Shown: positions 1-14,276, counted from the stretch's first letter. The stretch: 64,000 nucleotides of DNA from Erythrocercus mccallii (GCA_013397435.1 VZRG01000201.1:588540-652539); one strand, 5' to 3'. Translations and numbers: made by a program. The notes: generated by a model from the letters alone, not told the origin.

Positions 1-3000
1 CCAGCCCCCTGCAGTCCCAAAGAATGGTGAAGGGAGGTATGTACCATTGCACAAATGTACAGAGCCTGGTCCTTTGCAATTTCATGCTGTTTTCCCAGAG
101 GAGAAACACTGGGAAGACAGTGCAGAAGAACCACTGCTGCTCAGCATTTGACCTGCCTCTGTACAAACCCAGCCTGGATCGAGCACTGGAGATTGTCATG
201 TTCTCCCTCACCTGTGCAGGTGCCTGCAGCAGACCCTACAAGGAGTATGGCTGTCCTTGGGCAGGCTGAGGGACCTGGCAAGGGACTGTCATTGGCAACA
301 TCATTGGGAAACAGCGCAGGGACGTGACCACGGAAGGGGCACGTGTCCATGTGACAGCAACAGAATGATTTCATGATCACAAACTCATTTGCAATGGACA
401 AACCACCACCATCACTCTTAGCCAGAGTTTTCTCCCTAGCTGGCCCACAGAAGTTGTTTTCATGGCAAAAAGACTTCCAGTTTTCACCAACAGTTGTTGA
501 TTATCATATTTCCAAAAGTGGACAAGCTTCCCATGTTAAGAGGTGAACAGCATGGGACAAGGAAGAGTCTATGTGGTTCGGTGCTCTCCTACTTTAATCC
601 ACAGCCCCTGGCTGCTGACAAGAGAGGCTATTACAGCTCCTTTAGGGCTCTTCAGTGTGCTTGTGCCAGTTCCTTATCCATGGATCATTGATATGATGGA
701 GCATAACAGCAGCCTCAGAGCTCCTTATATTTTCAGTTGTCAGATTGAATACAGGCAGATGCTCAGCAGCAGAAAGTCACTGTAGTGCTACTTTTATGTG
801 TGTTCATGAAGCCTTTATAATCGTTCATAACAGAAAGGTACAAAATACACTACTCTAGATTCTTCTAACTGCAAAAGCCAAATTACCAAGTATAATGCAG
901 CAAAACGATTTCATTTTTGTCTCATTTCTGAGCTAAAATGTTACAATTACACAACCATCAGAGATTCAGAATACTATTTTTGTTCCTTGTCTTAGTATCT
1001 CATTAGAAAACACATTTTTTAAAGGCTGCTTACCATTGCTATGCACCATTACAACCTTCCTGACAGATCCCACTTCTATGCACATTATTATTTAGAGATG
1101 AAGAGTTACAAAATAGAATCCAGAAGGGCATTTGAACAGCATCCTGTCCAAGATGCAGCTTAAAAGGGCAGTATCCAGAGCAATAAATTAAATCATGCTT
1201 ACTTCCACCGTGAAAATTTCTGCAGTAAAATTCAGATCTCTACACCACTCTTCAGATGTGCAATAGAGTAATGGGTAAAAGTAGCCAGCTCTATGATGAA
1301 ATGAGTGGCAAGCTGAAATTTGATTTATGACCTGGCAGGTAGCAACAAAAAATTCTAAGCGAGGTTTTATTATCAAAGCATTGATGGGCTTGTCTCCTTT
1401 CTGGCTAAAAGAAAAAAGAGTCTTCCCTACTTTTCCTCCACTTAAAAAAGTTTAGAAGGGGAAGGCTGTAGCTTTTTCCTCAGCAGACAGAAATTGAAAT
1501 GGAGAACTTTTATGGAGGTCGAGATGACTGCACAAGCTCAATGAAATGAACTCAACCACCACCATTGTCTGATTCACTTTAGCTTATTTCTCTTGTTGCT
1601 GAGCTTGTCCCTTAAGATGACAGCCTTGATGACAATATCTTGAGAGCCACTCCAAAGTAATTTAAAGCAATATATAATTACTGTGGGGCTAAAAGCTCCC
1701 AGTTTACAAAGCAACAGCAGCTGTATGAGTTCTGGCTCATCTAACAGGATAATAGCTCTGCAAGCTCCTCCAGCCTCTTTTGCAAGCTTAGCCACTGGAT
1801 CACAAAACAAACCATTTGGGCTCCATAGGATCTGGGGCCCAGCTGTGTTTGAGGAACTGCAGCATTTCTCCAAGGACAAAGAGCTGGCAGTCAGGGCTGC
1901 CAAAACAAACAGTGAAAGGCACAGGATGGGCACCAGCAGGGTGTGTAGGGAGCAGTTAGAAGGCATAGCACAGGCTCCTTGCACTATGAAAAACCTGGTG
2001 TTAGAACCATCAGCTCTAATGGGGAGATTACTCAGTCCCTCACTTTGGTGAGTGGATTTTCAGGTTCCAGAGAGCTTTGCCAGACATTCAAAATGGTTCA
2101 GGCCAACATCCAGATCCAAAAATTCTTCTTTATTTGCATCTGGATTTCTGGTTCACCGACACTGCCAACTACACCATGTGCTCAATACCAGAATTTGGAT
2201 CTAGCTCAGTGTGTGCCACACAGTTCATTAGAAAACAACAACCTTTGGCCACCACATCCTTAATCAGGCTTCAGTTCCATGCTGGAGTTTGGAGTTCTTC
2301 TCTGGATTCTTTTCTTTGTGGTAATGGGAGAAGCATGAGTTACTGGAGATGTGCTTTGAAGTGATGCTGATAAATAGTCATTACTTTTGTGGCCCCTACC
2401 TAATTAACTTTGAAAATTATTTTGCTATTACTTGACTTTATCTATTCTTTCCCTCAAAACTCTCTTCCAATATACCTACAAACCTTCCTCCATGCATGTA
2501 CATTACTCAAATAAGTTTTAACAAGTACCCAATACTGGTAAGTTAACAGGTGGTTATTGATTAACAAGTAAACAGATGGCTTTTCTCCAGAAGTTACATC
2601 CAGAATTACGTAACTTTGGAAGAGAAGCAGATTTAATGATCAAGTAAATTATTAGAACTGGAAAACTAATCACCACAAAAGCCCACTCACTTGTTAAAAA
2701 TTTCAGAAAACTCAATGAAGTCTTGTTCCCATATCCTGTTTCTGTACTCTGACTAAGCTGATTTTCATGTTTTCCTAGTGTTCATCTGTGGTATCTCTGA
2801 GCTGTGAAGCAGAACACCTCCAAGCTCAGGAAGCCATACATGCTGCACTTGCTAAATCTGACTCTCTGTACAGCCACTGGCCAAAACAATGGGGGTCCAA
2901 CCACTGCCTTCAGCAGGAACAAAACCATCCTGGTTGGATTTGTCTTACATGAAAAGCAAACCAAAACTATACAGTCAGCCTCACAACGCAAGAAACCCCA

Positions 3001-6000
3001 GTCTGTAAATACAGTTACATGTCTCCGATGTTTAAATATCATAAGATAAAAACAGTAAATTTTTTTAATCTATTTGGTTATTTTGATACACAGAATTGGT
3101 GTCCAAGGCAGGTGCCTCACAACCACACAGCTCAGTGTGGTCTGTCTGGGCTGTGCCTGCATGGCTGGAAGGGACTGTGCCAAACCATTGTATGCAAAAA
3201 ATGCCTGTGCCTATGGCACTGTTTCCCATCACTGACAGAACAACACAATTCCTACCTGTGCCCTGTGATTCAAGGGAGAAGCGCCCTATTATGCTGGTGA
3301 GACCTCACATTGATGGGGAAGATGCCAGGGTAAAATAACAGTGAAGCTCTTTGATGCTCTTCAGTGAGCTATAATTACCACATCTAGAAAAGTAGATCAA
3401 TTAACAGAGATACATGCATGGGGGATTATTGTGGTAAAGAACACTCTCCTTCTAATGACTTTGTACTGAAATTTTTACTCAGATGGCATTTTAAACATAT
3501 TAAATGATGGGCAGAGAGAGCACTGCAGGTAAGATTCAGCTGTGTTACTGAATTTTGAAAGAAAAATTTATATTACTGAAACATTTAGAAACAATTCAAG
3601 CAGAGATAAAAAATGCTTAAGGACTGTCAATAAATGGTTGGTCATTAGTTATGATAGTTAATAATCTAAAAAGTCCACAGGCTTGCTAAAGTGATGGGAT
3701 TATACCATGTATAAAATACAGCTACTCCTGTTATGAATATGCTTTTAACACCTTTTTATTTTTATCTACCCTTTTCCAATTATTTATAAAAAGGGACAGA
3801 ATATTAATTTTTTTAAAAAAAGAACTATTGGATGCTGTTGGATCTACTGTAAAGGTACAATGTTTTTGAACTCCTGCCATTCACTTGTAGTCACAGACAA
3901 AGTCCACAGGCCAGAGTCACAGCAGTGATGTACTGGTCTGGTGTGTCAGGAAGAAGGGCAGCTGAAGCAGACACTGGTTATTAATTCGCTGATGAACTTT
4001 TCAGTTTGCTTTTGCCGTTTACATCTGTAGTCCCTCAAGGGTAGTCCAAGACATATTTCTACCTGCCTCTGCAGCATTATGGTCCTCTCTACAACCCACT
4101 TTCTCCTCCCTGCACATTCCAACTTCCTTCCTTGCAAGCAAAGTCACAGCCACCCTCCAATACTGCAAGGATGGATTCACAATGAATCCCCACCAAAGCA
4201 ATACATCTAGGGCCACCATGCACTCCTTCATGGCTGGAAAGCACCATTCCATGGTCATTGTCAGCCTTTATTTAGCTATAAAAGTGATTCACTCTCTCTG
4301 CTATGCTGCTGACCTTTTCAGAATTACACCCACAGCTCACCCTGAAGCCAATAAACTCTTGGTGCAAAGGGAAATAAACCTGCCTTAGCCCATTGCAGGA
4401 CTTTCTAATTATTTCTGAAATGTCTTTGCTCTTACAGCCTATTTGAAGGGGGTGGGGGGGTGGTTCACTGTGCAGTGCAGCTGACACACACAAAAGCTCC
4501 TCCCCACATCTGTGAGAGCTACAGACTGTTGTGGAACCTGCTGACAATGTCAGGTTTATTCCTGAGGTCAGGTAAATGCAAGTGCCATCTCTCCACATAA
4601 TATGTTCAAAATTCCTAGTGCCCCACTGCTGGGAAATACAAACACAGCAAACACAGACACAAGATCTCCCAGCTTTGTTACACCTGAGCTGCTGCCCAGG
4701 TCTCCAGCACTGAATCAGAACCCAAGCCAATGGAGCCAACAGGGACCAAGCACAAAGGCTTAGGACAAAGCAAATCGCATCCTGAACTCTGCTGATGTCA
4801 CTGACCAGCTCTTCGCCTGGATATAATGGGGAGCAGGGAATATATAATATTTCTCAGATATAGGTGTTGTAGATAACCATCTTACTCAAGTGAATTTCAC
4901 TCTTGTTTATTATCAATGGAAGAGAAATGAGACTTCCCACTGCCATTTCAGCCTGCTTAGAAAGGTTGTGTTGACTTCTGAGGTTTAATTGGCCTCTGCT
5001 GCATAAAATGCTGCCATTTCATAAGTTCTACCCTGGGCAATGGTTTCATAAGTGTTTTATACATGCAGAGCCCTGTAAACCCTGAAGCAAAGATTTTTAA
5101 CAATATTTTTCTTTTTTTTTTTAACAGGACTGCTTGTCGTAACAAAAGCTAATTAAGGAAAGAAAATATATTGTCAGGAAGATTCAATTTTTAACAGAGC
5201 AGGGAACATACTGATTAACAAAAGTTACTCAAAAAATCATGCAGTTGCTAAGCCTTTTCCTTAGTTGCCTACAAAGATAGGTGTTCATTCTCTCCCCTCT
5301 AGTCACTGATGTAGCTGCATAAGCTGTCTGGGGTTACTCTAAATTTACCCACTACACACAGGGACAGTCCTGCAAGACTGGGACAGAAGTAAATTTTGTT
5401 TGGCTCCTGTCTGAATGACCAACTATACCAATTTTAAAACACATCTGTTTTTATGACTCCTGCAGGTCATAGGCCAGACCTGACAGTTTCCAAACTATTT
5501 TCTGACAAACTGAGGCACGTTACCTATCTAACTTTGTTAAAGACTATGTTATTTTGTTGGAATGAAAAATTGCACAAAATGACTGACCACAATTCAGGAA
5601 ATGTAATAACTTCATGTTCTAGTGCGTGATTCCCCTTACGTGGTGTTCAAAAAATGTATTGGCTGGTGTTATCTGCTGTGTACAGGAAAGCCAAAAATGA
5701 AAGCTGAGACTGAGAGGAAAACATATATACAGTCATGCCTCCACTGCCTGTCATGCTCATGGGCAGGATGCAAGGATCAGTCCTACAGCAATCCAGACAT
5801 CAATAACCCTCCTCTGCATGGATGTCAGAGGCAGTTTTCTACTCACAGAAGAAAAGTCTCCCTTTGAGGTGAAGTATTTCCCTTCTCCTGGGTTATTGTT
5901 GAGAAGATCTGGGCAGACATTCACTGCTTCTGATTCCATCTCCCTGTCGTGGAGGAAATCTCTGTTCCCAGGGCAGTCTGATGTCCTCAGCTCCTCCAGG

Positions 6001-7843
6001 ACTTTATTTCCCTTAAGATCCCACTTGGGATGACTTGGGATTCCACTTGATCTGTCTGGAGATCCAGAAAGCCTGAGTGGCATTCCCAGCAGTGTTACTC
6101 ACCCTGGGTGTAGGTGGCCACTGCAGGACTCAGTCCCTGGAGGGGGAAAGGCTCAAACCAGCACAGGAGGAAGGGAACAGATCTGGGCCAGGACTCTAAC
6201 TGGGTAGCTTTAAGCACCCATCTGCATAATGTGAAATAAGCATCTTGTCTCTTTAGGCTCTATTATCAGCCTGTACCATCCATTTAGCTCCAAGGGCACC
6301 TGTCACCCTCTGGCAAAGACCACAAAGAACCCATAGATGGACTCTCAGATAGCTCTATAGTGCTTCAGTTGAAGTGATTTAGGCTTAAGACACATGGCAG
6401 GAGCTCAGAAACACCTGTCCAAATTCAGTTCCTGACCCATGAGAACTTATCTTGAGTTTTTAAAATGAGAGTTGAATGTGGTCCAGGCAAGGACTCCTAA
6501 AAGGTAAAGCAAACAGCTGGAAATCAATGCACCAAATCTTTATTATTAAAAAGCTCTATTACTGGCCTGAGCTCAAGATTATGGGTGTATTATTCTTGAC
6601 AGTGAGAGATTGTCTGTTCAACAAAGTCAAAACTGAAGATAAAGATGATCTGGGAAAATTATTAAGTTTTTTTTCTGATACTTATTTGGTTTTTCAGCCT
6701 TTCTGTCTCTTCCCATTAGGAAGTGAGTAAGAGGCAGATCCATGTACACAGCTTTCAGTGAAACTGTGGGAATGACAAGAGAGAGCAAGGTAATTAAATT
6801 CCATGGACTGCTTGAACTAAAACCTGTTCATCAGGTCGTTAATTTGGCCAATACTCAAACTTGTGTTAGTTTAGGTACATTAAATTAAATGTAGGTAAAA
6901 GCCTGGCTGGGAGTGGGTGCCTGGCTTGTGCTGTCAGCCATCTCACAGCAATGCCCAGCAGAGCCAACATTGGGTGAGACACCAAAAACTTCTGCACAGC
7001 CTCATTCAGCCCCTGAGCTGCCCCCACTGGTAACAGGGTTTTCCTCAGTCAAGGCAGAGTGCAGGCAACACCTGCAGCTGTATGCCCTCAACTCTCTTGG
7101 AAAGGACTAACTTGACAGTCACAAGAAACCACAGGGTGAATAACCAGTGGGAAACCAGCCTGTGGGACACAACAGAACTGCACTTCATGGTGCATCCTGC
7201 TCACAAATAAACCAAAAGAAAATAGAAAATGAAATTTAAAGGGAAACAAATGTACATTTCTTAAAGCTTTAAGCTCTTTTCAGAATTATCTACTGAATTT
7301 TCCATATACAGGCAAATCCTTGGGCTGCCTGTGATATTGTGCCACATCAGTGGGCTGTCAAGTTCTACTGATGAACCTGAATCAAGCTGTTCTGCCATCT
7401 CCATGTTACAGCACTGTGGAATCAGAGTGAAATGAGGCTGGAGAGGGCACACAGCTGGCAGTCCCAGGCTGGAATCTATTCTGGATAGACAGCTGTCAAA
7501 TGCTACATCTCCTGGGAGAGACATTTCCCTGCCTCCTACATTCTTTTTGCTAGATTCAATGCTGAAAAAATTCTTTTGATTTCCAAATTAAGTCTTCTCT
7601 TTGAGATATTTCCTCATTGCATCATATCCCACATGGAATGAACATGGAGAAAGATGATTTTTGCAGCAATCTGTTGTATATTGACCCCTGTTTCTTGACA
7701 CCTGTCAGTCTTCCCCAGAATGAGTAACCCCAGTGCTGTCCATCTTCCAATGCACATCATTAGCACAATGTCTCTAACTAACACAAAGCTCTTCCCTGGA
7801 CTTTCCCCAGATAGCCCAAATTCTGCTTCTACGTGGTGCTCAC
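1..7843. other. Unannotated stretch, no gene recognised
   Basis: No repeat family, RNA gene or convincing exon is visible here. The longest open frames, all on the minus strand, are 4272-4739 (155 codons), 1574-1984 (136 codons, with a leucine-rich start that resembles a signal peptide) and 5757-6083 (108 codons). None shows a known motif, a phased pair of splice sites or a neighbouring exon, so I treat them as chance. A short G-rich run lies near 4448-4460. Confidence 0.6.
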
Positions 7844-7864
7844 AAGACCTCAGTCTGAGGTCTT
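7844..7864. repeat. Perfect short inverted repeat (10 + 1 + 10)
   Basis: AAGACCTCAG at 7844-7853 is followed by a single T and then by its exact reverse complement at 7855-7864. The flanking bases do not extend the pairing. With a one-base loop it is better seen as a near-perfect palindrome in DNA than as an RNA hairpin. No function is assigned. Confidence 0.9.
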
Positions 7865-10640
7865 ACTCAAAGTGGTGATTATTGTTCTCCTGTGTCTGCC
7901 TTTGCTGTAGGAGCATGAGTTTGGTTATTTAGTCAAGGCCAGCTTCCACCCACTGCAATTTCCAGAACCTCTCCTGCGGATCTGTTTTCTCCCACTATTA
8001 TTTGTATAATTGAGACTCTCTGCCTAGGGGCTATGTCTGAAACCTTTGCTGTACTGTAATTTCTGTTTTGTCAGAAAGTTCTCAGATAAGATAACTTCTA
8101 TTGAATGACTTCCACCCATGAGCATGTTTAACCAGACTCCACTTGGTGGTACCTAAGCAAACTACCTAAGAAGATTTCCTATTCCATCCTCTAGGGTTTC
8201 AGTGAAAATAATAATAGGACAGAGAGACAAGTGCAGACTTCCATTCATAATAAACCATTTTTGTAGGTTTCTCCGGGCTGTTATGCAGAGGTGTTCAAGT
8301 AGTTTTCCTCAAATCAATTACCTCTAGATCTTGCATTATTTTGTTATACCACCAGTAGCTTGAGAGAAGTGCCATGCCATGTTTGAAAATCAAAATTTTT
8401 CTTTCCTTCCAGGTTCATCTAAGGCTCTCTTGTTAATCAATACCCTGTCTAGATCCTACTTGAAACACTGCCTTTAGTTTTCCATTTTGCCAGACTGACT
8501 TCCCAACACCATCTTTCGTTTCCTTCTGTTGTTTGTTTTTGATGTGGGCTGTCAAGTCTTTTGAGTGCATCTTTGGGTTGGTGTTATTGTCTCACCTAGT
8601 CAACAAGAAAGTCCTTATTCTTTGACTTAACACTTCCAAAAGAGGAATTATGCTCCCAAATAAGGTGCTTGCACTAAAATCAAATGAGAATCCAGCAAAA
8701 AAAATGTGTTGATTGAGGGAACTTTTGTTCTGTTTTATATATTATAAGTGGGATAAAGCAGTATAAATTCTTGTCCTATACAGAAAACTAAATTCTTGGC
8801 ATGGATTTTTTTTTTTCACTTTGAGCCCATAGCTGAAATTTTGCCTATGATTTGAACTCAACCATTTAGTCTGGAAAAAAAGCCAACGCTGTCTTGAGTG
8901 GAAGACACTTCAAGAGTAAAGAAACACATTTGTCCTCCTAGGTACCTGTCTAAATGCTGGCTATTTTAAGCTCTTTTTGCAGCAAAGACCTTTGGTTAAT
9001 CCAGCCATGCAGACTCCAGATGCCCACTCCAGGGTGAGCTGAATTACTCTCTGGACTCCATCAGCTTCACTGACTGCACATCCAGGGGCAGCAGTGGGAT
9101 CCTGAGGCACAATGGGCTCATTTCAGTAGTCCATGTGGGCCTTTATCCAGTGGCATTTGGGAAGATCCAGGGTATCTTTCCTTTGCTTCTCCTTGGGGTG
9201 TCTCACAGAGCAGAAAGCTACTGCATCATTTCTCTACATGCTGCCCTATATAGGTAAAAGCTCTCCAGTCTTCCTTTAGTCTGAAGGACCTAACGTGGGC
9301 CAGCTGAACCACAAAGAGAAAATCCTATTTCCTAGCAGCCCTTCTCTAGGATATATGTCACATTTCTACACTGACTCAGGGATAGAAAGCCAGGCAGAGC
9401 TGATGCAGAGATGAACATGGGATCTCTGCCCTGTTAGCACCTCTCCCTGTTAAAATGGCTGTGACAAGTTTGAAGAAAAGCCCCGGGTTTCATCCAGGTC
9501 CCAGACTCCTTGCTCAGAAATTTACCCAGTTGCTTCCTTCTTTGATGCATCCCTTAGGATATCACCTTGCTGTGTACTGGTCTTGCTTCACTACACAGTG
9601 AGGACAACTACACAGAGAAACCTTTGGTATGTGTCACACATCAGCAGAAATTACCAGATCTAATAGGATGGAGTGTCTGAGAAATATGTCAATAACAGAG
9701 ACCCTTTTCTGCCAGTATAATGCAAGCTGCACTCATTGACTGGCCTTGGGACCATAAGGGTAACTAATGATGCTGTGTAGGAATTTGAGGAGTCCTGGGT
9801 TTCAGCCTCACTCTGCTGATCAGTTCACCTAAATGACTTACCAGAAGGTTAAAAAGAAAGGGAAACTCATAAAAAAACAGCTTCCAGAAGGACATGTGGT
9901 GTTGGAATCTATGACTAAGTCTCCAGGACAGCTCTTCACCTGTCACCTTGCCTTGCTTTGACCTTCTGCTCCTAGGATTTGACCTATATTTTATGCCAAA
10001 AGCCAAGTTGTGTGCTTTTAACAGGAGAGTCAGCAATGGTATCTAAAGACCCCTGAGACCAGGAAGAAGGTATGTGGCCATTAATCCCATTAATTTGTGC
10101 ATCAGCTGTGTGAAAGAATGATTGGCTTTGACAAACAAATAGAATGACCCACAGTCTCTGAGGGGAGTGTGTGCTAAATAAGCTTCCTCAAATCCTCAGA
10201 TTTCTTGGAATGAAGACCCAGATTCATAAAGGCATTTCACTGTCTGAATCCCATTGAAATTCATGGGAGACCAAAGCAATGGTGCTTTGTTAATCTTGGC
10301 CACTCTGCCTGAACTCCAGTCCAGAAGCCAAGGACTAGAGGCAATGGCAAACCTCCCGCAAAGATCAATGGAACAGGCTTCAAGAGACTGTCACTGTTAA
10401 TATCTAATGTTAAGATAACTCTTCAGTTGAATTAAATTGTTCCAGGCTTGTAGAAGTCAGTGGATCTTGTACATCTGAAACTAGCAGGGTCTCATCCCAT
10501 TTCTCTCATTGTTTTGTGAGTGCCTCTCGTGTTGTTTTTTTTTTAACAAGAGTCTTCTGGCAGACACTATAGCAGTGGTCTGTTGGACTATTCCTGGGAA
10601 GAGTGAGGTAGCTGGAGTAATCTTTGTGCATTTTCCTCAT
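7865..10640. other. Unannotated stretch, almost free of open frames
   Basis: Nothing is recognisable here. From about 7525 to 9763 neither strand holds an open frame of 60 codons or more. The sequence is ordinary AT-rich DNA with short T runs, for example near 8806-8817. Confidence 0.6.
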
Positions 10641-10705
10641 CACAACACATTCCCATGAAAATGGAAATGCCATTAGGTGATCTTTAAGGTCCCTTCCAAC
10701 AGAAG
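10641..10705 (+). mobile_element. CR1 retrotransposon scrap, 3' end region
   Basis: The words GGTGATCTTTAAGGTCCC and CTTCCAAC match the terminal part of avian CR1 3' UTRs, and the preceding bases fit the usual 'tgcccatgg...gg.tt' stretch with changes. The terminal ATTCTATGA-type repeat is missing, so the copy has lost its extreme 3' end. Only about 60 bases remain. It is non-coding and old. Confidence 0.65.
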
Positions 10706-13689
10706 CAAGAGGACAGAGAGCTAGAGAGGTCTGAGATATCCTCACGTTTGCTGAAGTCTCCAAGACATTAGACATTATTCCCACAGACATTTTGTAAAAG
10801 TGGATCAGTAAGTAAGAAGCTAAAAATTCAGCTAAACATGGTGCTAGGTTGTAGCATGCCTCCCCATCAGTCTCCCTGCAGAAGATTAGGTAATCAGCTT
10901 TTAAATATTTTATTTTCTGTGAATTTCAAACATTTCCACAGCATGCTGAAATGTGCCAAGGATTGTGGCTTTTGATATTTAAGCCAAAGCCCAATAATCT
11001 GTTGACCTGTCTAATATGATATTCCTAGTGTTTAATAATAATTTTTAAAATCCTGTAAAAGTCAGTTCAGAAAATATTCCTGTTAAACAGACACTGGTGA
11101 CTGCTTTAAATCCTTCACTTAATGCCTGTGTGGAAGAGAGTAAGAGATAAGACCAAAGCCAACATATCCTTTGAGCACTGTGATCAAAGTACATAAAAGA
11201 TACTTCAGTAGAAGAATTTTGCTGTCAAAATGCAGCTTCTACCGTAAAGCTCTCACAGTGCACACTGGAGAAACTACTGAAGCACTAGTTTCTTTCAGAT
11301 AGGAGTCTCTTGTGAAGAAACACACCCCAAAGCCCCACAAACACTGGTAGAAGTCTGACCAGCTGGTATCGGGGCTGTGGATCAGATTGCTTATGGCCTG
11401 ATTTGACCCTTTATTAAATTTTTTGTAAGGAAAGAATGTGTCACTAGTCCCATCAATAAGAACAGATCCATCCTGCCATAGTGGTGTGCCTACACTCACT
11501 TTGAGAGCAGTCAGATTTTGTCACCAATCAATGGTGTTGAGCTGTATCAGCACTCCCAGGGATTGACTGCATTTTTCAGACCTGAACTGCAGGACAGATG
11601 AACTTCAAAAGACTTCTAAATTGCTGTTCCCATCACCAGCTGTATCTGTGGATATATGCCCAATGTGATGGTGACAAATCTTCTCATCTCTCCAACTAAA
11701 CTGGGTTTTTGGGGGGTGATTTTTTTAAGATCTAAACACATTGGAGCTGAATTCATTACTAAAGAAATTAGGGTCTTCTAAAAGGCTACACTGATTGGCA
11801 GCAGAATAATAATTTCAGTTTGCCCCAGCAAAACTTTCTTTTCCTCTAGAAAGGACGATAGGCCTTAGGTAACAGTCCCTATCATTGCTGAAATCATGAA
11901 CACAACCATATGATCCTGTTGAAGAGGTAATCAGGAAGGCAAAATGATAACATACAAGATGAGCTTGATTAATAGAGGGACGTTGGCCAAATTTTGTACT
12001 TCAAACTCAGTTAACAAACAGATTTAAATGACCTGTCTATCTGGAAGCAAATGACATCTTAAATTATTTCCACTTTGATTAATCAAGGTAGCAATTAGTA
12101 AAACTGGTGTCTTTTTGAATTAGCAGGGATTTAGAATGAGTTACATTTGTGCTGGGAAACTGCTTGTGATTAGAGCACTTTGAATAAATTGGAAAAGAAG
12201 AAGTTCCTGAGCGATGCAATGAGGGCTAAACTTTAATGCCTGTGTATCAGAAAAGCAAATCAAGTCCCAAGCCAGGAACCTGGACCAATGTGCTACTGTC
12301 TTCTGCCAAATGCAATAAATGGACAGAAGAGCATCTGAAAACATTTTGAAATGTGATTACTTCTGAGATCTGTAATGCCCACATGTGTGCCCAGGATAGC
12401 CTGAATTGAGGAAGGAAGGCAAGTTAAGAAAGATGTTTGAAGCGTGTTCCTCATTTTTTTTGGTTTCCTTATCTTCACTGTGTGCTGTTCAGCACTGGCT
12501 GGACACTGTTTCTCTCTAGACTGGCTCAGCCTCTCAGCACAGATGGTGTGTGACATCCCAGCCCCCCAGAGAGGAGCCTTGCCCTTGGCTCAGACAGACA
12601 ACCACACTGTTGTCCAACAAGAAACCAGGCTCAGAGTACGTGGTCAATGGACACAGAGGACCTTCCCCTAAAATAAGGGCTCTAAAGAATGAGCATTTGC
12701 TGTCCTTGAGCATATCAGAGCTGTTAATACCAAGATGGAAAACAGACAATATAAGGAAACAATAAGATTAATGCTCCTTATAATGTCTAGCTGAGGGAAG
12801 AATAAGGTTATCTCTGAGGGCAGCACACCAAAAAGAAAACCCCGCTGTGAGCAGTGCACCAAACCCTGCTTCAGAGCAGCACCCCACAAACAGCAACTGG
12901 GCTCCACAGAGGAACTTGCTTACCCTGACAGTGGGTGGGAACCCAAGGTTTTAAACTTCTTGCCTTTTCTCATGCTGTTTGAAGTCCCTGAGAGGGAAGA
13001 ACAGGTCAAAATTAATTAGGAAATGTTGAGCTTTCTTCATTTTGGCTAGGGGTGTTCCTTCCCACCTGGCTTGTTTTTCTGGTGCTTTCAGGTCCCAGAC
13101 TCCATTCAGCACCTTTTCAGGCAATTCAAGCATAGGCAAATCAGTGAACCCTCAGTCACTGCAAAATTATTAACACCTCTCCCATCCACCCTGCCCACTG
13201 GTCGAGCGAGACTTCTAAAGCACTCTGACAAGTTTCCAGTGCAGAGTAGCCTGACCTCTAGCTCTCACCCTCATCCAGCCCTTTCTGTGGCACTGGCTGA
13301 GCCTCCTGAGTCTTGGGCACTGAGCTCAAAGTCACCTCACCTTCCCTTAACTCTAGCAGTAGGTTGTAAAGCTGCTCTGAGATAAGACATAGCCCATAAG
13401 AATGGATGAATAAACAATAATTCCTTGCTGTTCAAGGGAATAAAATCAACAGTGTTCTGGGGTTTGGACGTCTTCTTCTGTCTGCTGATCACAGAGCAAA
13501 GTCCCTCAGTGACCAAGGAGGCATTAATTGATGTCTTCATCTCAGCAGGAGCCACTTGGCAGCTCCTCTCTGTGCTCTGTGCTTTGGTTGCTCCTCCAGT
13601 TTGTCCTTTTGATACTCTCTCTGGGTTCTCCTTAGTAGAAGTTCAGAGATGCTGCTGCCATTAGACATGTTTTCTCCAGATAGTTCCTG
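10706..13689. other. Unannotated stretch, no gene recognised
   Basis: No repeat family or gene is visible. Overlapping open frames of 60-104 codons occur on both strands between 12293 and 13664, in a locally GC-richer stretch, but none has a known motif. The half-site word TTCAGCACC near 13106 lacks the second half of a REST/NRSF site. Confidence 0.55.
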
Positions 13690-14276
13690 AGAATACACTA
13701 GCTACATCTATAGGAGTCTAAAAAAGGACCAGGACTCATTAGTTGCCCCTCCTGTAAGAACTTAAAGAGCACAGTTGATTGTCTCAAACACCATCGAGGC
13801 CACAGAAGGAACTTTAAATAAGCCACCACAGCAGGAACTTGAGATAAGCACAGAGGGGAGGAATTTCTGACAGTGAGGTTCAAATTCCAGGCCTGGGGAA
13901 GCCGAGGTCTGGTGAGTGCATCCTGGTTAAAATCCAGGCAGAAATTCCCACTGTGGCAAAGTGTGCAAAAGGAAGCAACTGCTCCTACACATATCGCCCC
14001 AAGTTATGAGAACAGCTTCTACAACCACCCCAGCAATACCCATAACTTGAACTGTATAAAGGTGGTAGTCTCAGAAGAATGACTCTGGGACCCCCACAAC
14101 TAGGAAGCCCAGGGTGAAGAAGGACCAATGGGATACTGCTGGATCCATGGATGGTGACAATATTCTGCTTGATCTCTCTTGTTCTCCTCTTTTCTATCTC
14201 TTACTACCTTTCTTCCTCACACTCATAGCTAAATAAAATTCATATTGTTGTCTTTAGTGTATGGTCTTATTTACAC
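13690..14276 (+). mobile_element. Probable solo LTR of an old endogenous retrovirus (approximate ends)
   Basis: The order of signals fits an avian LTR read on the + strand. A U3-like stretch is followed by a TATA box (TATAAA, 14055-14060), a C-rich segment (GGGACCCCCAC, about 14088), a long pyrimidine-rich stretch (about 14172-14222), an AATAAA polyadenylation signal at 14232-14237, and a short U5-like tail ending near CA at 14274-14275. No gag, pol or env sequence and no second LTR are visible, so a solo LTR left by recombination is the simplest reading. The 5' boundary is a guess and I could not find a clean target-site duplication. The general wording resembles songbird ERV LTRs, but I cannot name the family with confidence. 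Confidence 0.45.

Noticed and set aside
1574..1984. 136-codon minus-strand frame with a signal-peptide-like start
   Set aside because: A leucine-rich start alone is weak evidence. The remainder matches no family and no splice donor or partner exon is evident.
4272..4739. 155-codon minus-strand open frame
   Set aside because: Cys/Ser-rich, low-quality translation with no motif, and no supporting context.
8139..8160. CTCF-like core CCACTTGGTGG
   Set aside because: It matches only part of the CTCF consensus and lacks the flanking positions.
13100..13130. REST/NRSF half site TTCAGCACC
   Set aside because: The second half of the site is absent, and a 9-base match is expected by chance.
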